Of a stretch of 64,000 nucleotides of DNA, positions 9,073 to 17,169 are shown piece by piece. How positions within the stretch are numbered: the stretch's first letter is position 1; the number at the start of each line of letters is the position of its first letter. Location of the stretch: assembly GCF_004151245.1 (NCBI RefSeq), contig NZ_JUIW01000003.1:248001-312000 (forward strand). The letters are read 5' to 3'. The notes beneath the pieces were generated by a model that was not told the DNA's origin, made no database searches, and was given only the letters and a program-made list of their open reading frames with translations. Origin of the DNA: Flavobacterium beibuense. GTDB taxonomy: Bacteria; Bacteroidota; Bacteroidia; Flavobacteriales; Flavobacteriaceae. Position numbers and translations under genes: made by a program.

Positions 9073-9117
9073 GAGTATACAAAAAGAGATAATCCAATAA
9101 CCTAAATAACAAAGAAT

Positions 9118-9714
9118 ATGAAAAAGAGATCAATTTTAGGGAAAATGCTGTTAGGTATGGCTGTTTTCACTTTGTCTTTCGGAATGACTTCATGTAAAGA
9201 CAATAAAGAAAAAGATGCAACTGAAGTAGCAGAAGACCAAAACGAGGAAAAGTTTGACGATACTAACGAGGCTAAGGAAGAAGACTCTGATTATCTTGTT
9301 TTTGCAGCCGATACTCATATGAAGGAAATTGAGCTGGGCAAACTGGCACAGCAAAAAAGTACAAATGCCGATGTAAGGCAATATGCAGAAATGCTTATTA
9401 CCGACCATACAAAGGCTCTTGAAGATTTAAAGAAAACAGCAGAAGCAAAAAACATATCGCTGCCCACAGCTTTAAGTGAAGACGGAAAAGACGCTTACAA
9501 CAAACTAAGTGAGGAGAAAGCAGAAGATTTTGATAAGAAGTATGTGGATATGATGGTGGATGGTCATGAGAAGGCAATAGAGAAGATGGAGAAGGCCAGC
9601 GAAAAAGCAAATGATGAAGATATAAGAATGTGGGCCGCCGATATGTTACCTACGCTGAAAACACATCAGGATGAAGCTGAAAGGCTTGAGGACAAGCTTG
9701 ATGCAATGAAATAA
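9118..9714 (+). CDS. DUF4142 domain lipoprotein
   Basis: 198 aa. Lipoprotein signal with lipobox SFGMTSC, then a very acidic linker (about 30-60) and a helical DUF4142 domain: FAADTHMKEIELGKLAQQKS, DVRQYAEMLITDHTKALEDL and the C-terminal LPTLKTHQDEAERL helix. The domain is a ferritin-like four-helix bundle of unknown function, often found in stress-induced envelope proteins. A tiny lmo0937-type membrane protein follows 22 bp downstream, probably in the same transcript. Confidence 0.9.
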   Translation: MKKRSILGKMLLGMAVFTLSFGMTSCKDNKEKDATEVAEDQNEEKFDDTNEAKEEDSDYLVFAADTHMKEIELGKLAQQKSTNADVRQYAEMLITDHTKALEDLKKTAEAKNISLPTALSEDGKDAYNKLSEEKAEDFDKKYVDMMVDGHEKAIEKMEKASEKANDEDIRMWAADMLPTLKTHQDEAERLEDKLDAMK

Positions 9715-9736
9715 TTATAAGAAGGGAGAAATTGCT

Positions 9737-9898
9737 ATGAAAAACCTTTTATTTATAATTGCTTTTGTACTAGTTATACTGTGGGCTTTAGGAAGTTTTG
9801 TGATACATGTGGGAGGAGCACTGATTCACTTACTGCTGTTGGTTGCACTAATAGCGATATTGGTTAATGTTCTTAAAGGAAATAAGCCCCTGAAATAA
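9737..9898 (+). CDS. lmo0937 family small membrane protein, 53 aa
   Basis: Short ORF starting at ATG 9737 and ending with TAA 9896-9898. The peptide begins MKNLLFIIAFVLVILWALGS, has a His-containing middle (FVIHVGGALIHLLLLV) and a second helix, then NVLKGNKPLK. This matches the lmo0937/DUF5670 pattern of two short helices with conserved W, G and H residues. Members are usually stress-related and of unknown function. Sits between the DUF4142 gene and a strong terminator. Confidence 0.8.
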   Translation: MKNLLFIIAFVLVILWALGSFVIHVGGALIHLLLLVALIAILVNVLKGNKPLK

Positions 9899-9918
9899 GA
9901 ATACACAATGTTATTAAG

Positions 9919-9952
9919 AAGCCGCTGCGATACATTCGCAGCGGCTTTTTTG
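9919..9952 (+). terminator. Strong Rho-independent terminator
   Basis: Perfect 12-bp stem AAGCCGCTGCGA (9919-9930) / TCGCAGCGGCTT (9936-9947), loop TACAT, then a T-run. Confidence 0.9.
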
Positions 9953-9966
9953 TTTGTAGTGGTAAT

Positions 9967-9992
9967 TAAAAACCCCGCCATTGGCGGGGTTT
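9967..9992 (-). terminator. Terminator of the fad operon
   Basis: AACCCCGCC (9971-9979), loop ATT, GGCGGGGTT (9983-9991), with A-run on the left that reads as a T-run on the minus strand, just downstream of the acyl-CoA dehydrogenase gene. Confidence 0.85.
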
Positions 9993-10038
9993 AACAAACT
10001 AAACTAAAAACGGAATTTTCATTTTACATTAGTGGTGA

Positions 10039-11838
10039 TTAGTAAATGTAAGCGTTCTCGTCTACCAGTTTTGCTGCAATGGTTTCCCTTAGGGCTACAA
10101 CATTAGGCATATTGGTATATTTAGTGAAGCGTTTTAGGCCCATAAGCATCATGCGTTGTTCGTCGCCTTCTGCGAATGAAGCAATACCTTCTTTACCTTT
10201 AGTATTTACGGTGTCTACAGCTTTGTATAAGTATAACTGAGCCATAGCAATTTGTTCTTTTACGTTTTCTGCTCCTTTGTTCTTAGCCAGTTTTTCTGTT
10301 CTTAAGATAACAGATTCTGCCATATAGATCTCGATAAGGATATCGGAAGCAGCCATCAGCAATTGTTGGTGCTGGTCAAGATCCGGACCGTATTTTTGTA
10401 CGGCACTACCGGCAACCATAAGGAATGCTTTTTTAAGCTTGCCGATAATTTCTTTTTCTTCAGCAAAAAGCTCAGAGTAATCCGGTGTATCAAACGATGG
10501 GATGCCCATAAGTTCCTCAGCTACTTTCATGGCAGGACCTAAAAGATCTACGTGGCCTTTCATTGCTTTCTTAACAAGCATACCTACCGATAGCATACGG
10601 TTAATTTCGTTTGTGCCTTCATAAATACGCGCAATTCTTGCGTCTCTCCAGGCACTTTCCATTGGAGTATCTTCAGAGAAGCCCATACCTCCGAATATCT
10701 GGATACCTTCGTCGCTACAGTTCTGGATATCTTCCGATACCGCCACTTTAAGTATAGAGCACTCAATAGCAAATTCCTCAACGCCTTTAAGCTCTGCATC
10801 CTGATGAGATTCACCAGCAGCTACACGAGCCTCAATACGGTCTTCTATACTTTTTGCCGCACGGTAACATGCACTTTCTCCGGCATAAGCACTGGCAGCC
10901 ATTTCAGCCAGTTTAGCACGTATGGCACCAAAGCTTGAAATAGCAGTGTTAAACTGTACTCTTTCGTTAGCATATTTAACCGCTCCCGAAATTGTTCTTC
11001 TTTGTGCATCAAGACATGCAGCGGCCAGTTTAATACGGCCTACGTTAAGGGCATTCATTGCAATTTTAAAACCATTTCCTCTTTCAGAAAGCATGTTTTC
11101 TACAGGTACTTTAGTCTCGTTAAAGAATACCTGACGGGTAGAGGAGGCACGGATACCCAGTTTATGTTCCTCTTCATTCATAGAGATACCGTTACTTGGG
11201 TCGTTCTCCACGATGAATCCGGTAATGTTTTTGTCGTCTTCTATACGGGCAAACACAATAAATAGGCTACAGAATCCGGCATTAGATATCCACATTTTTT
11301 GTCCTGTAATTTTGTAATGCGTACCGTCTTCGCTAAGTACCGCTTTGGTTTTACCAGAGTTGGCATCACTACCTGCACCCGGCTCGGTAAGGCAGTAAGC
11401 GCCAAACCATTCACCGCTGGCAAGTTTAGGTACATATTTCTTTTTCTGTTCTTCAGTTCCGTAAAGGGTAATTGGCATAGTACCAATACCTGTATGAGCA
11501 CCAAATGCAGTTGAGAACGAACCTGTAGCACCTGAGATATAGTCACAAACCAACATGGTAGAAACAAAGCCCATCCCCAGTCCGCCATACTCTTCCGGTA
11601 CGGCTACACCAAGAAAGCCAAGCTCCCCGGCTTTTTCCATACACTCTTTAGTGTACGCATAATCCTTATTCTCAAAACGGTCTTTATGGGGCCATAACTC
11701 ACGGTCAACAAATTCCTTAACCGTATCACGCATCATAACCTGCTCTTCCGAAAAATCTTCGGGTGTGAATACATCTTCACATTTTGTTTCTTTTACAAGA
11801 AACTGACCGCCTCTTGTTATATCTTTTACTTCGCTCAT
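10039..11838 (-). CDS. fadE: Acyl-CoA dehydrogenase, last gene of the fad operon
   Basis: 599 aa. Carries both family signatures: CLTEPGAGSDANSGKTKA (about 150) and GGMGFSEDTPMESAWRDAR...RIYEGTNEINRM (about 405-445), where the Glu of YEGTNE matches the usual catalytic base. A helical C-terminal extension of about 150 residues follows, as in the long (FadE/VLCAD-like) acyl-CoA dehydrogenases. It catalyses the first, FAD-dependent step of beta-oxidation. It lies downstream of thiolase and fadN-like genes, with a four-helix-bundle gene (11894-12262) in between. The order fadN-fadA-fadE is that of the Bacillus operon. Confidence 0.92.
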   Translation of the reverse strand: MSEVKDITRGGQFLVKETKCEDVFTPEDFSEEQVMMRDTVKEFVDRELWPHKDRFENKDYAYTKECMEKAGELGFLGVAVPEEYGGLGMGFVSTMLVCDYISGATGSFSTAFGAHTGIGTMPITLYGTEEQKKKYVPKLASGEWFGAYCLTEPGAGSDANSGKTKAVLSEDGTHYKITGQKMWISNAGFCSLFIVFARIEDDKNITGFIVENDPSNGISMNEEEHKLGIRASSTRQVFFNETKVPVENMLSERGNGFKIAMNALNVGRIKLAAACLDAQRRTISGAVKYANERVQFNTAISSFGAIRAKLAEMAASAYAGESACYRAAKSIEDRIEARVAAGESHQDAELKGVEEFAIECSILKVAVSEDIQNCSDEGIQIFGGMGFSEDTPMESAWRDARIARIYEGTNEINRMLSVGMLVKKAMKGHVDLLGPAMKVAEELMGIPSFDTPDYSELFAEEKEIIGKLKKAFLMVAGSAVQKYGPDLDQHQQLLMAASDILIEIYMAESVILRTEKLAKNKGAENVKEQIAMAQLYLYKAVDTVNTKGKEGIASFAEGDEQRMMLMGLKRFTKYTNMPNVVALRETIAAKLVDENAYIY

Positions 11839-11876
11839 TTTTAATAATTTTTTATAGTATAGACTTTTAGATGATA

Positions 11877-12295
11877 GATAATAGATAACAGACTTATATG
11901 GAAACCAGAGTGTTTTGGAAACTCATTGTCATTTTCTGGAATTCCTCTATTTTATTTTCAATTACTACTGTATTACTTTCAGAGATATAACCTCTGTGAT
12001 GTGCTAACAGCAGTTGCGTATGCAACTCAAAAGAAGAACCTAAAGAAACATTGATAAAATGACTAAACGATTTTGTACTTCTGCTTGAACCTTCTGCAAT
12101 GTTTGATGGTATGGATATTGAGCATCTGTCCATTTGATTTTTTAACCCAAACTTTTCGTGTGAAGGAAAAGTATCTGTTAAGTCAAGAACTTCTTTTGCT
12201 ATTTCCATGGCCATTTGCCATATCTTAAGCTTTTTAAAATTGTGTCTTTTAAAATCACTCATTGGTAAGGTGCGGTAAGTTTTTAGTCTATTATC
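11877..12295 (-). mobile_element. IVS-like insert carrying a four-helix-bundle gene (candidate)
   Basis: The four-helix-bundle gene is bounded by an imperfect 20-bp inverted repeat: GATAATAGATAACAGACTTA (11877-11896) and the complement of 12276-12295 (GATAATAGACTAAAAACTTA), 16 of 20 matching. These arms could pair in the mRNA. The layout resembles intervening sequences known from 23S rRNA genes, but here it sits inside a metabolic operon. Mobility is inference. Confidence 0.4.
11894..12262 (-). CDS. Four-helix bundle (23S rRNA IVS-type) protein, 122 aa
   Basis: Has the typical start FKKLKIWQMAMEIAKEVLDL, then FPSHEKFGLKNQMDRCSISIPSNIAEGSSR (the IPSNIAEG signature) and two further helices (FSHFINVSLGSSFELHTQLLLA). 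Proteins of this family were first seen as products of intervening sequences in 23S rRNA and form four-helix bundles. This copy lies between fadA and fadE genes and has no obvious metabolic role. A second, different copy lies at 13515-13892. Confidence 0.9.
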   Translation of the reverse strand: MSDFKRHNFKKLKIWQMAMEIAKEVLDLTDTFPSHEKFGLKNQMDRCSISIPSNIAEGSSRSTKSFSHFINVSLGSSFELHTQLLLAHHRGYISESNTVVIENKIEEFQKMTMSFQNTLVSI

Positions 12296-12320
12296 TTTTG
12301 TCTTTCGTCTCTAAGTCTTT

Positions 12321-13508
12321 TTACATTAATTCATAAACTCCCGCAGCCCCTTGTCCGGTACCTACACACATGGTAACCATACCGTATTTGCTTCCGCGGT
12401 TTTTCATTTCATCAAATAACTGAACAGACAGTTTTGCACCTGTACATCCCAGTGGGTGACCCAATGCAATAGCACCTCCGTTTACGTTTACAATATCCTT
12501 ATTAAGCCCAAGCTCGCGGATAACAGCAAGCGACTGAGAAGCAAAAGCTTCGTTAAGCTCAATAAGTTCGATGTCGTTTAGCTTTAATCCGGCCATTTCC
12601 ACAGCCTTAGGAATAGCTTTTACAGGGCCAATACCCATAATTCTCGGTTCTACACCGGCTGCCGCATAGCTTACCAGACGTGCAATAGGTTCAAGGTTAA
12701 GTTCCTTAACCATTTCTTCGCTCATTACCATTACAAAAGCGGCTCCGTCACTCATTTGAGATGAAGTACCCGCTGTAACGCTACCATCGGCAGCAAATAC
12801 AGGACGAAGCTTACCAAGCGCCTCAACCGATGTATCGGCACGCGGACCTTCGTCTTTTGTTACAGTATAATTTTTAGTAGCTCTCTTACCATTAGAATCT
12901 ACATAAACCTGCTCTACGGTAATAGGCACAATCTGTTTGTCAAATTTTCCTTCTGCCTGTGCCTTCAGTGCTTTTTGGTGTGACTGATAGCCAAACTCAT
13001 CCTGGTCCTCACGGCTTACATTATATTTTTTTGCAACTGCTTCGGCAGTAAGTCCCATTCCCCAGTAGTAGTCTTCGTGGCCGTTTTTAGCCAGTTGGTA
13101 ATCCGGTACCGGTTTGTAACCTCCCATAGGGATGTAGCTCATGCTTTCTGCACCACCTGCAATAATACAATTAGCCATTCCGCTTTGTATTTTGGCAGTA
13201 GCCATAGCAATGGTTTCCAGTCCCGATGCACAGTAACGGTTTACAGTAACTCCCGGTACATCCTCAACCTTAAGTCCCATAAGGGAAATAAGACGGGCAA
13301 AGTTTAAGCCCTGTTCGGCTTCCGGCATAGCGTTACCCACCATTACGTCATCAATTCTTGTTTTGTCCAGTTGCGGAAGCTCATTCATGATATACTGAAT
13401 GGTTTCTGCGGCCAGTTCGTCAGGCCTTTTAAAGCGGAAAACCCCTTTTGGTGCTTTCCCCACAGCCGTTCTGTATGCTTTTACTATATATGCTGTTTTC
13501 ATTTTCAT
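12321..13508 (-). CDS. fadA: Acetyl-CoA C-acyltransferase (thiolase)
   Basis: 395 aa. Thiolase motifs are all present: nucleophilic Cys 93 in NRYCASGLETIAMA, the NEAFA loop, GGAIALGHPLGCTGA (catalytic His) near residue 350, and the C-terminal Cys in MCVGTGQGAAG. Carries out the thiolytic last step of beta-oxidation. Two adjacent ATGs are possible (MKMKTAYIV; second at 13502). Flanked on both sides by four-helix-bundle genes within the fad operon. Confidence 0.93.
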   Translation of the reverse strand: MKMKTAYIVKAYRTAVGKAPKGVFRFKRPDELAAETIQYIMNELPQLDKTRIDDVMVGNAMPEAEQGLNFARLISLMGLKVEDVPGVTVNRYCASGLETIAMATAKIQSGMANCIIAGGAESMSYIPMGGYKPVPDYQLAKNGHEDYYWGMGLTAEAVAKKYNVSREDQDEFGYQSHQKALKAQAEGKFDKQIVPITVEQVYVDSNGKRATKNYTVTKDEGPRADTSVEALGKLRPVFAADGSVTAGTSSQMSDGAAFVMVMSEEMVKELNLEPIARLVSYAAAGVEPRIMGIGPVKAIPKAVEMAGLKLNDIELIELNEAFASQSLAVIRELGLNKDIVNVNGGAIALGHPLGCTGAKLSVQLFDEMKNRGSKYGMVTMCVGTGQGAAGVYELM

Positions 13509-13514
13509 TAGATT

Positions 13515-13892
13515 TTAGATGTTAGTATTGAGAATTGAGACTTCTCCAATACTTTTTTGAAATGAATAATTCATTTTTTGTATTTCAGTAATCAGATTCA
13601 ATATTTCATCAACTTTATATTTCTCAAGCATACCAAGTTCACAAGCCAGTATTAGTTGAGTATGTAATTCATAACTTGAGCCGTTGGCTATACCAAGAAA
13701 ATATTTAAACTCTTTATTTGAGTTTCTCCCGGCTCCTTCGGCTATATTTGATGCTATTGAGATAGTTGCTCTTTTAATCTGAGATGTTAAGCCAAATCTT
13801 TCGTCAGCAGGTAAATCAGCAATTACTATATAAACCTGCTTAGCAAGCTCGATTGATTTTTGCCAAATCTTTAAATCTTGTACTTTATGCAT
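13515..13892 (-). CDS. Four-helix bundle (23S rRNA IVS-type) protein, 125 aa
   Basis: HKVQDLKIWQKSIELAKQVY, then ERFGLTSQIKRATISIASNIAEGAGR and EFKYFLGIANGSSYELHTQL: the same family as the copy at 11894-12262 but clearly diverged (roughly 40 percent identity by eye). It separates the fadN-like gene from thiolase. Its last codons overlap the left arm of an inverted repeat at 13522-13540 / 13897-13922. Confidence 0.9.
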   Translation of the reverse strand: MHKVQDLKIWQKSIELAKQVYIVIADLPADERFGLTSQIKRATISIASNIAEGAGRNSNKEFKYFLGIANGSSYELHTQLILACELGMLEKYKVDEILNLITEIQKMNYSFQKSIGEVSILNTNI

Positions 13893-13922
13893 CTTATCTC
13901 AATTCTAATATCTTAATACTAA
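13522..13922 (-). mobile_element. IVS-like insert carrying the second four-helix-bundle gene (candidate)
   Basis: Left end TTAGTATTGAGAATTGAGA (13522-13540) is matched by the complement of 13897-13922, which reads TTAGTATT, seven extra bases, then TAGAATTGAGA. The pairing is 18 of 19 apart from the 7-nt bulge. As with the first insert, the gene lies within these arms. Confidence 0.4.
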
Positions 13923-13925
13923 ATA

Positions 13926-16316
13926 CTAGTTACGAAGCGGTTTCCCTTTAGTTAACATAAACTGAATACGTTCCAGAGTTTTTCTTTCACCACATAGCGA
14001 CAGGAATGCTTCCCTTTCAAGATCAAGAAGGTACTGCTCTGTAACCAGTGTAGGTTCACTAAGGTCGCCACCAGCCATAACATAAGCCAGTTTGTTGGCA
14101 ATTTTCTTATCGTGTTCAGAGATGTAATGTCCGGCTTCCATACTGTCGGTTCCCACAAGGAACATACCCAGTGCCTGTTTGCCCAGTACTTTTACATCAT
14201 TACGTTTAACAGGTTGTGTGTAACCCGCTTCGGCAAGAAGCTTAGCATGTTTTTTAGCTTCGGCAATCTGCCTGTCTTTGTTTACAACAACTACGTCTTT
14301 ACCGTGCTGAAGGATACCAAGGTCATAAGCTTCGTAAGCAGAAGTCGAAACCTTTGCCATACCTATGGTAAGAAAGTATTCCTGCAGTACGTTAAGTTCT
14401 ACGTCGTTTTTGCGAAAAGTGTCGGCTGCACGAAGTGCCATCTCTTTAGATCCGCCACCGCCCGGGATAACCCCAACACCAAATTCCACAAGTCCGATGT
14501 AGGTTTCGGCAGCAGCCACAACCTTATCGGCATGCATGCTCATTTCACAGCCACCGCCCAGTGTCATACCGTGAGGGGCAACCACTACCGGTATAGCCGA
14601 GTAGCGTACACGCATCATTGTGTCCTGGAACATTTTGATAGCCATATTAAGCTCATCATATTCCTGCTCTACAGCCATCATGAATATCATACCAATATTA
14701 GCACCTACCGAGAAGTTGGCTGCCTGGTTACCTATAACAAGGCCGTCGTATTCTTTTTCGGCAAGGTCTATGGCTTTATTTATGCCCTGAAGCACACCAC
14801 CGCCAATGGTATTCATTTTAGACTGGAATTCAAGGTTAAGGATACCGTCGCCAAGGTCTTCTATAATGGCGTCGCTGTTGCTCCATACCTTTTTGCTTTC
14901 GCGAATGTTGTTAAGTATGATAAATGCATCCTGCCCCGGAATTTTTTTCTGGGATTTTGATGCAATGTCGTAGTAGTAAGTAGCTCCTTCTTTTACGGTG
15001 TAGAAGCTTGAATTGCCCGATGCCAGCATATCGTTAACCCATGCTGCAGGGGCAAGACCTTCGGCTTTCATAAGTTCGATACCTTTTTCAACACCGATGG
15101 CATCCCATATTTCAAACGGACCATTTTCCCAGCCAAATCCGGCTTTCATGGCATCGTCTATTTTGTAAAGGTCATCGGTGATTTCAGGTATACGGTTAGA
15201 AACATAGGCAAACATACCTGTAAAGTTCTTGCGGTAAAATTCGCCTGCTTTATCAGTACCTTTTACCAGTACCTTAAAGCGGTTTATAGGCTTATCTATA
15301 GTTTTTGTAAGCTCTAGGGTAGCAAAAGAAGCTTTCTTTTGCGGACGGTACTCCATAGTGTCTAAATCCAGCGCAAGGATGTCTTTATCCACTTTTTTGT
15401 AAAAGCCCTGTCCGGTTTTGCTTCCCAGCCATTTTTTTTCCATCATTGTGTCGATAAAGCCAGGGACTTTAAACAGTTCGTGAACCTCATCATTAGGGCA
15501 GTTCTCATAAATACCGTTTGCAACGTGTACAAGGGTATCAAGACCTACCACATCTACCGTACGGAATGTAGCCGACTTAGGGCGGCCAATTACCGGACCT
15601 GTAAGTTTGTCTACTTCCTCTACGGTTAAGCCCATTTCCTTAACCTGGTGGAAAAGGCTCATAATGCCATAGATACCAATACGGTTACCTATAAAGGCAG
15701 GGGTGTCTTTAGCAACTACCGATGTTTTACCAAGGTACTGCTCACCATAGTTATTTAAAAAGTCCAGTACTTCCTGTGAAGTTTTAGGACCCGGTATAAT
15801 TTCAAAAAGTTTTAAGTATCGTGGCGGATTAAAGAAGTGTGTTCCGCAAAAATGTTTCTGGAAGTCCTCGCTGCGTCCTTCGCTCATAAAATGGATAGGG
15901 ATACCCGAGGTATTTGATGTGATAAGTGTTCCCGGTTTACGGTATTTTTCTATCTGTTCAAATACTTTTTGTTTTATGTCAAGCCTTTCTACAACTACTT
16001 CAATTACCCAGTCACAATCGGCAATTTTAGGAAGGTCGTCGTCTATATTACCGGTAGATATCCTTGATGCAAATTTCTGGTGGTAAATAGGGGAGGGTTT
16101 CGATTTAAGGGAGTTGGCAAGGTGCTCGTTAACAATCCTGTTTCTTACTACCTTATCGTCCAGCGTTAGCCCTTTTTTCTTTTCGGCTTCCGTAAGTTCT
16201 TTTGGTGCAATATCCAGCAAAAGAACCTCAACACCTATATTGGCAAAATGGGCAGCAATTGCCGATCCCATAATACCGGAGCCTATTACGGCTGCCTTTT
16301 TAATAGTGCGTTTCAT
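13926..16316 (-). CDS. fadN: 3-hydroxyacyl-CoA dehydrogenase / enoyl-CoA hydratase (FadN-like)
   Basis: 796 aa. The N-terminal Rossmann motif AAVIGSGIMGSAIAAHFANI (8-27) and the IEVVVERLDIK and SNTSGIPI regions define the NAD-binding dehydrogenase half. The dehydrogenase C-domain (residues about 200-430) precedes an enoyl-CoA hydratase domain (about 480-700) with the oxyanion-hole segment ANFSVGANIG and GGGCEMSMHAD. The order dehydrogenase first, hydratase last is that of Bacillus FadN rather than E. coli FadB, and the length (about 790) also fits. Performs hydration and oxidation steps of beta-oxidation. Lies 69 bp downstream of marR. Confidence 0.92.
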   Translation of the reverse strand: MKRTIKKAAVIGSGIMGSAIAAHFANIGVEVLLLDIAPKELTEAEKKKGLTLDDKVVRNRIVNEHLANSLKSKPSPIYHQKFASRISTGNIDDDLPKIADCDWVIEVVVERLDIKQKVFEQIEKYRKPGTLITSNTSGIPIHFMSEGRSEDFQKHFCGTHFFNPPRYLKLFEIIPGPKTSQEVLDFLNNYGEQYLGKTSVVAKDTPAFIGNRIGIYGIMSLFHQVKEMGLTVEEVDKLTGPVIGRPKSATFRTVDVVGLDTLVHVANGIYENCPNDEVHELFKVPGFIDTMMEKKWLGSKTGQGFYKKVDKDILALDLDTMEYRPQKKASFATLELTKTIDKPINRFKVLVKGTDKAGEFYRKNFTGMFAYVSNRIPEITDDLYKIDDAMKAGFGWENGPFEIWDAIGVEKGIELMKAEGLAPAAWVNDMLASGNSSFYTVKEGATYYYDIASKSQKKIPGQDAFIILNNIRESKKVWSNSDAIIEDLGDGILNLEFQSKMNTIGGGVLQGINKAIDLAEKEYDGLVIGNQAANFSVGANIGMIFMMAVEQEYDELNMAIKMFQDTMMRVRYSAIPVVVAPHGMTLGGGCEMSMHADKVVAAAETYIGLVEFGVGVIPGGGGSKEMALRAADTFRKNDVELNVLQEYFLTIGMAKVSTSAYEAYDLGILQHGKDVVVVNKDRQIAEAKKHAKLLAEAGYTQPVKRNDVKVLGKQALGMFLVGTDSMEAGHYISEHDKKIANKLAYVMAGGDLSEPTLVTEQYLLDLEREAFLSLCGERKTLERIQFMLTKGKPLRN

Positions 16317-16385
16317 TTTTTATAGTATGTATTTTAGTTGTTTGTGAAAATGAAACAGCCCCGGTAAAGGCGGTTCCATCTCTTA

Positions 16386-16856
16386 TTATTTTGTTACTGT
16401 TTTTTCTGCTTCATTCTCTTCACCCGCATATATCTGCTTTTCTGAGATAAGCTCGTTTATTACTTCGGCCACCTCAACAAAGTGATCCAGTTTTTGTTGA
16501 GACAGGCGTTGTTTTACTGCCTCGTTAAACTTTAGTACTACCTCTTTAGAGAGTTCTCTTTTTTCCCTGCCCAGTTTGGTAAGGTGTATAATAACCCCAC
16601 GGCCGTCTACAGGATTTTTTTTGCGGACAATAAGCCCTTTATCTTCCATCGATTTTAAAGTACGTGTAAGGCTGGTAGCCTCCATTCCCATTTGCGGACC
16701 CAATGCCGTAGAAGAAATTCCTTTCTCTTTGTCTATGGAAAGCAAAGCAAACCCAATGGACATTGTTGCACCATATTTACCTGCCTCTTCGTTGTACATT
16801 CTTGCTACTGCCTGCCAGGTTGCTCTAAGGATGTAATCTATAGTTTTGTCTTTCAT
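16386..16856 (-). CDS. MarR family transcriptional regulator of the fad operon
   Basis: 156 aa. Winged helix-turn-helix of the MarR type: GISSTALGPQMGMEATSLTRTLKSMEDKGLI is the DNA-reading helix region (about 50-80) and RKKNPVDGRGVIIHLTKLGRE the wing. First gene of the fad operon, so it probably senses acyl-CoA or fatty acid and controls its own operon. Two matching palindromic sites lie upstream at 16889-16905 and 16989-17005. The assignment is certain at family level; the ligand is inference. Confidence 0.9.
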   Translation of the reverse strand: MKDKTIDYILRATWQAVARMYNEEAGKYGATMSIGFALLSIDKEKGISSTALGPQMGMEATSLTRTLKSMEDKGLIVRKKNPVDGRGVIIHLTKLGREKRELSKEVVLKFNEAVKQRLSQQKLDHFVEVAEVINELISEKQIYAGEENEAEKTVTK

Positions 16857-16888
16857 ATATATTGGTTTCTCAAAGGTAATAAAAATTT

Positions 16889-16905
16889 ATTATGCATGCA
16901 TATTA
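16889..16905. promoter_or_regulatory. Operator-like palindrome, copy 1
   Basis: ATTATGCATGCATATTA contains the perfect 12-bp palindrome TATGCATGCATA (16891-16902). It lies 33 bp upstream of the marR start codon. Confidence 0.5.
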
Positions 16906-16935
16906 AATTTAAAATAATTTTATCTAAAATTAAAA

Positions 16936-16957
16936 AACTCTCCTAATATGGAGAGTT
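16936..16957 (-). terminator. Terminator-like hairpin upstream of marR
   Basis: AACTCTCC (16936-16943), loop TAATAT, GGAGAGTT (16950-16957), with A-run on its left that reads as T-run on the minus strand. It would stop transcription arriving from the DUF2071 gene before the fad operon. Confidence 0.6.
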
Positions 16958-16988
16958 AAATATACGCAATACTGAGGTATTCTTAAAT

Positions 16989-17005
16989 ATTATGCGTGAA
17001 TATTA
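16989..17005. promoter_or_regulatory. Operator-like palindrome, copy 2
   Basis: ATTATGCGTGAATATTA matches copy 1 at 15 of 17 positions and starts exactly 100 bp from it. Confidence 0.4.
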
Positions 17006-17050
17006 TCAGTTAAGTAAATGTTATTTTTGAGGAGGGGCTAAGCTATTTAG

Positions 17051-17167
17051 TTGCTGAGGCTCTTAGTTGCTGATTTTGAAAACTGGAAGCGTTTAAGGCA
17101 ACTGGCAAAGGAAGCCCTTAAAGTTATGAATGAGCCGGAAGAAAAACCAGGTTCTTTTTATATATGA
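17051..17167 (+). pseudogene. Possible remnant coding fragment
   Basis: An open stretch reads LVADFENWKRLRQLAKEALK, then VMNEPEEKPG and a stop (TGA 17165-17167). The composition is protein-like (W, charged helix) but there is no ATG start and only 38 codons; the frame is closed by TAG at 17048. It could be the 3' end of a lost gene. Next to it is an 11-bp direct repeat TTAGTTGCTGA (17047 and 17063). Confidence 0.25.
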
Positions 17168-17169
17168 GC

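Noticed and set aside
14112..14960. 282-aa plus-strand reading frame
   Set aside because: Fully antisense to the fadN-like gene, whose motifs are clear on the other strand.
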